Source of the DNA: Methanocaldococcus lauensis
Lineage (GTDB): Archaea > AGJL01 > Methanococci > Methanococcales > Methanocaldococcaceae
Assembly: GCF_902827225.1 (NCBI RefSeq)
Contig: NZ_LR792632.1
Location: 1,321,030 to 1,385,029 of the forward strand
Reading direction: 5' to 3'
Length of the DNA: 64,000 bases
The notes below the pieces were generated by a model. The model was not told where the DNA came from. It was given only the letters and a program-made list of their open reading frames with translations, and ran no database searches. Below are positions 63,390 to 64,000 of this stretch, piece by piece. The position numbers and the translations under genes were made by a program. Position 1 is the first letter of the stretch, and each line of letters begins with the position of its first letter.

Positions 63390-64000
63390 TGTTATCACCC
63401 TTAAAAGAATTTTTTTTCTTTTTTATAATACTCTCTAAATACTTTAAATTCTCCTCAGTTCCAAACGCATATATTATATCTCCAGGTTTTAAAATAAATT
63501 CTGGATATGGATTTATATAAAGTTTATTTCCTCTCTTTATTCCTAAAATTGTAGCTCCAGTTATAGCTCTTATATTTGACTCTTTTAATGTTTTATATGC
63601 TAATTTAGAATCTTCTTCAATGACATATTTTTTTAAATCAATATCTTCTTTATACTCATTTTTAGCAACTTTAATAAATGTGCTTAGGAAGTCTAAAATT
63701 CCAGGTCTAACAGAGACTTCTGCCATTCTTAAACCGCCAATTAAATAAGGAGATACTACTCTATTAGCCCCTGCTATTTTTAATTTTTTTATAGCCTCTT
63801 TTTCATCCGCCTTTGCAGTTATTAAAATATTTGGATTTAATTCTCTTGCAGTTAGTGTAATAAAAACATTGTCAGCATCTGTTGGTAGTGTGGCAATTAA
63901 TCCCTTAGCCTTATCAATTCTTGCCTTTTTTAATATCTCATCTTTTTTAGCATCTCCTACTATATATAAAAACTTATCAGGATGCTTTTCATATTCTTCT
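63382..64000 (-). CDS. Potassium channel/transport RCK (TrkA-N/TrkA-C) protein, 5' truncated by window edge
   Basis: The frame stays open from the internal ATG at 63726 up to base 64000, giving at least 206 residues. The upstream part reads FLYIVGDAKKDEILKKARID and LIATLPTDADNVFITLTAR, an RCK N-domain; the downstream part (AEVSVRPGILDFL... then LKPGDIIYAFGTEENL) is the TrkA-C ligand-binding domain. It is the C-terminal part of an MthK-like channel or a Trk subunit; the missing N-terminus would decide. It overlaps nadE by 8 bases. Confidence 0.88.
   Translation of the reverse strand, partial: EEYEKHPDKFLYIVGDAKKDEILKKARIDKAKGLIATLPTDADNVFITLTARELNPNILITAKADEKEAIKKLKIAGANRVVSPYLIGGLRMAEVSVRPGILDFLSTFIKVAKNEYKEDIDLKKYVIEEDSKLAYKTLKESNIRAITGATILGIKRGNKLYINPYPEFILKPGDIIYAFGTEENLKYLESIIKKKKNSFKGDNNE

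Overview
The window looks like chromosomal DNA of a hyperthermophilic, hydrogenotrophic methanogen of the order Methanococcales, most probably Methanocaldococcus or a close relative. The reasons are: very AT-rich DNA; GGTGA/GGAGG ribosome binding sites; a methanococcal-type archaellum operon (flaC to flaJ plus flaK); methanogenesis marker proteins 11 and 14; a Fae-Hps fusion; family D DNA polymerase; an archaeal-type SECIS element with a selenocysteine-containing SelD; and a CRISPR repeat of the M. jannaschii type. By memory, many genes match M. jannaschii genes, but in several rearranged blocks, so it is probably a related species rather than M. jannaschii itself.

Layout. 1-7.5 kb: archaellum operon (flaC truncated by the window edge, then D, E, F, G, H, I, J) and convergent flaK. 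7.7-12.5 kb: a large exported protein, a small winged-helix regulator (EarA candidate), a methyltransferase and a NIF3-family protein. 12.8-15.2 kb: HxlR-like regulator, MinD-like ATPase, a membrane protein and a perfect 13 x 20 bp tandem repeat. 15.2-19.5 kb: CBS protein, methanogenesis marker 11, selD (in-frame UGA plus 3' SECIS), purC, purS, pyrE. 19.5-24.8 kb (minus): asnB, a GlcNAc-1-P transferase-like enzyme, cca and a hypothetical gene. 24.8-26.85 kb: CRISPR leader and arrays with an internal copy of the trailer. 27.2-32.7 kb: topA with a mini-intein, an rRNA methyltransferase, an OB-fold protein, a purine PRTase and a FAH-family protein. 32.8-37.4 kb: pyrK-like, fae-hps, an FAD/FeS oxidoreductase, marker 14. 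37.6-48 kb: polC (DP2) with a homing-endonuclease intein, a metallo-hydrolase, two exported proteins, a C/D box sRNA, an ABC-class ATPase and a UPF0179 protein. 48-57.4 kb: hypB, TauE-like, DUF63, trm14, a DUF169/thioredoxin cluster, a ClC transporter, a gamma-carbonic-anhydrase-like protein, ribH, hisE, a LysR regulator and a phosphoesterase. 57.4-58.4 kb: a decayed IS200/IS605 TnpB element. 58.4-64 kb: DUF2117, a PAPS-reductase-family protein, a FUN14 protein, an archaeal ATPase, nadE and a truncated RCK-domain gene.

The most striking signal is in selD. A 20-nt segment that starts 8 nt after the Sec UGA codon is perfectly complementary to a 20-nt segment that starts at the stop codon, 18 nt upstream of the SECIS hairpin. 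If this forms in the mRNA, it would close the coding region into a loop and place the 3'UTR SECIS next to the UGA it recodes. The coding arm uses GC-rich codons that are unusual for this DNA. I know of no description of such a tether. Second in interest are the CRISPR locus, where a two-hairpin trailer occurs both at the array end and inside the array, and the 136-residue intein two residues before the catalytic tyrosine of topoisomerase I.
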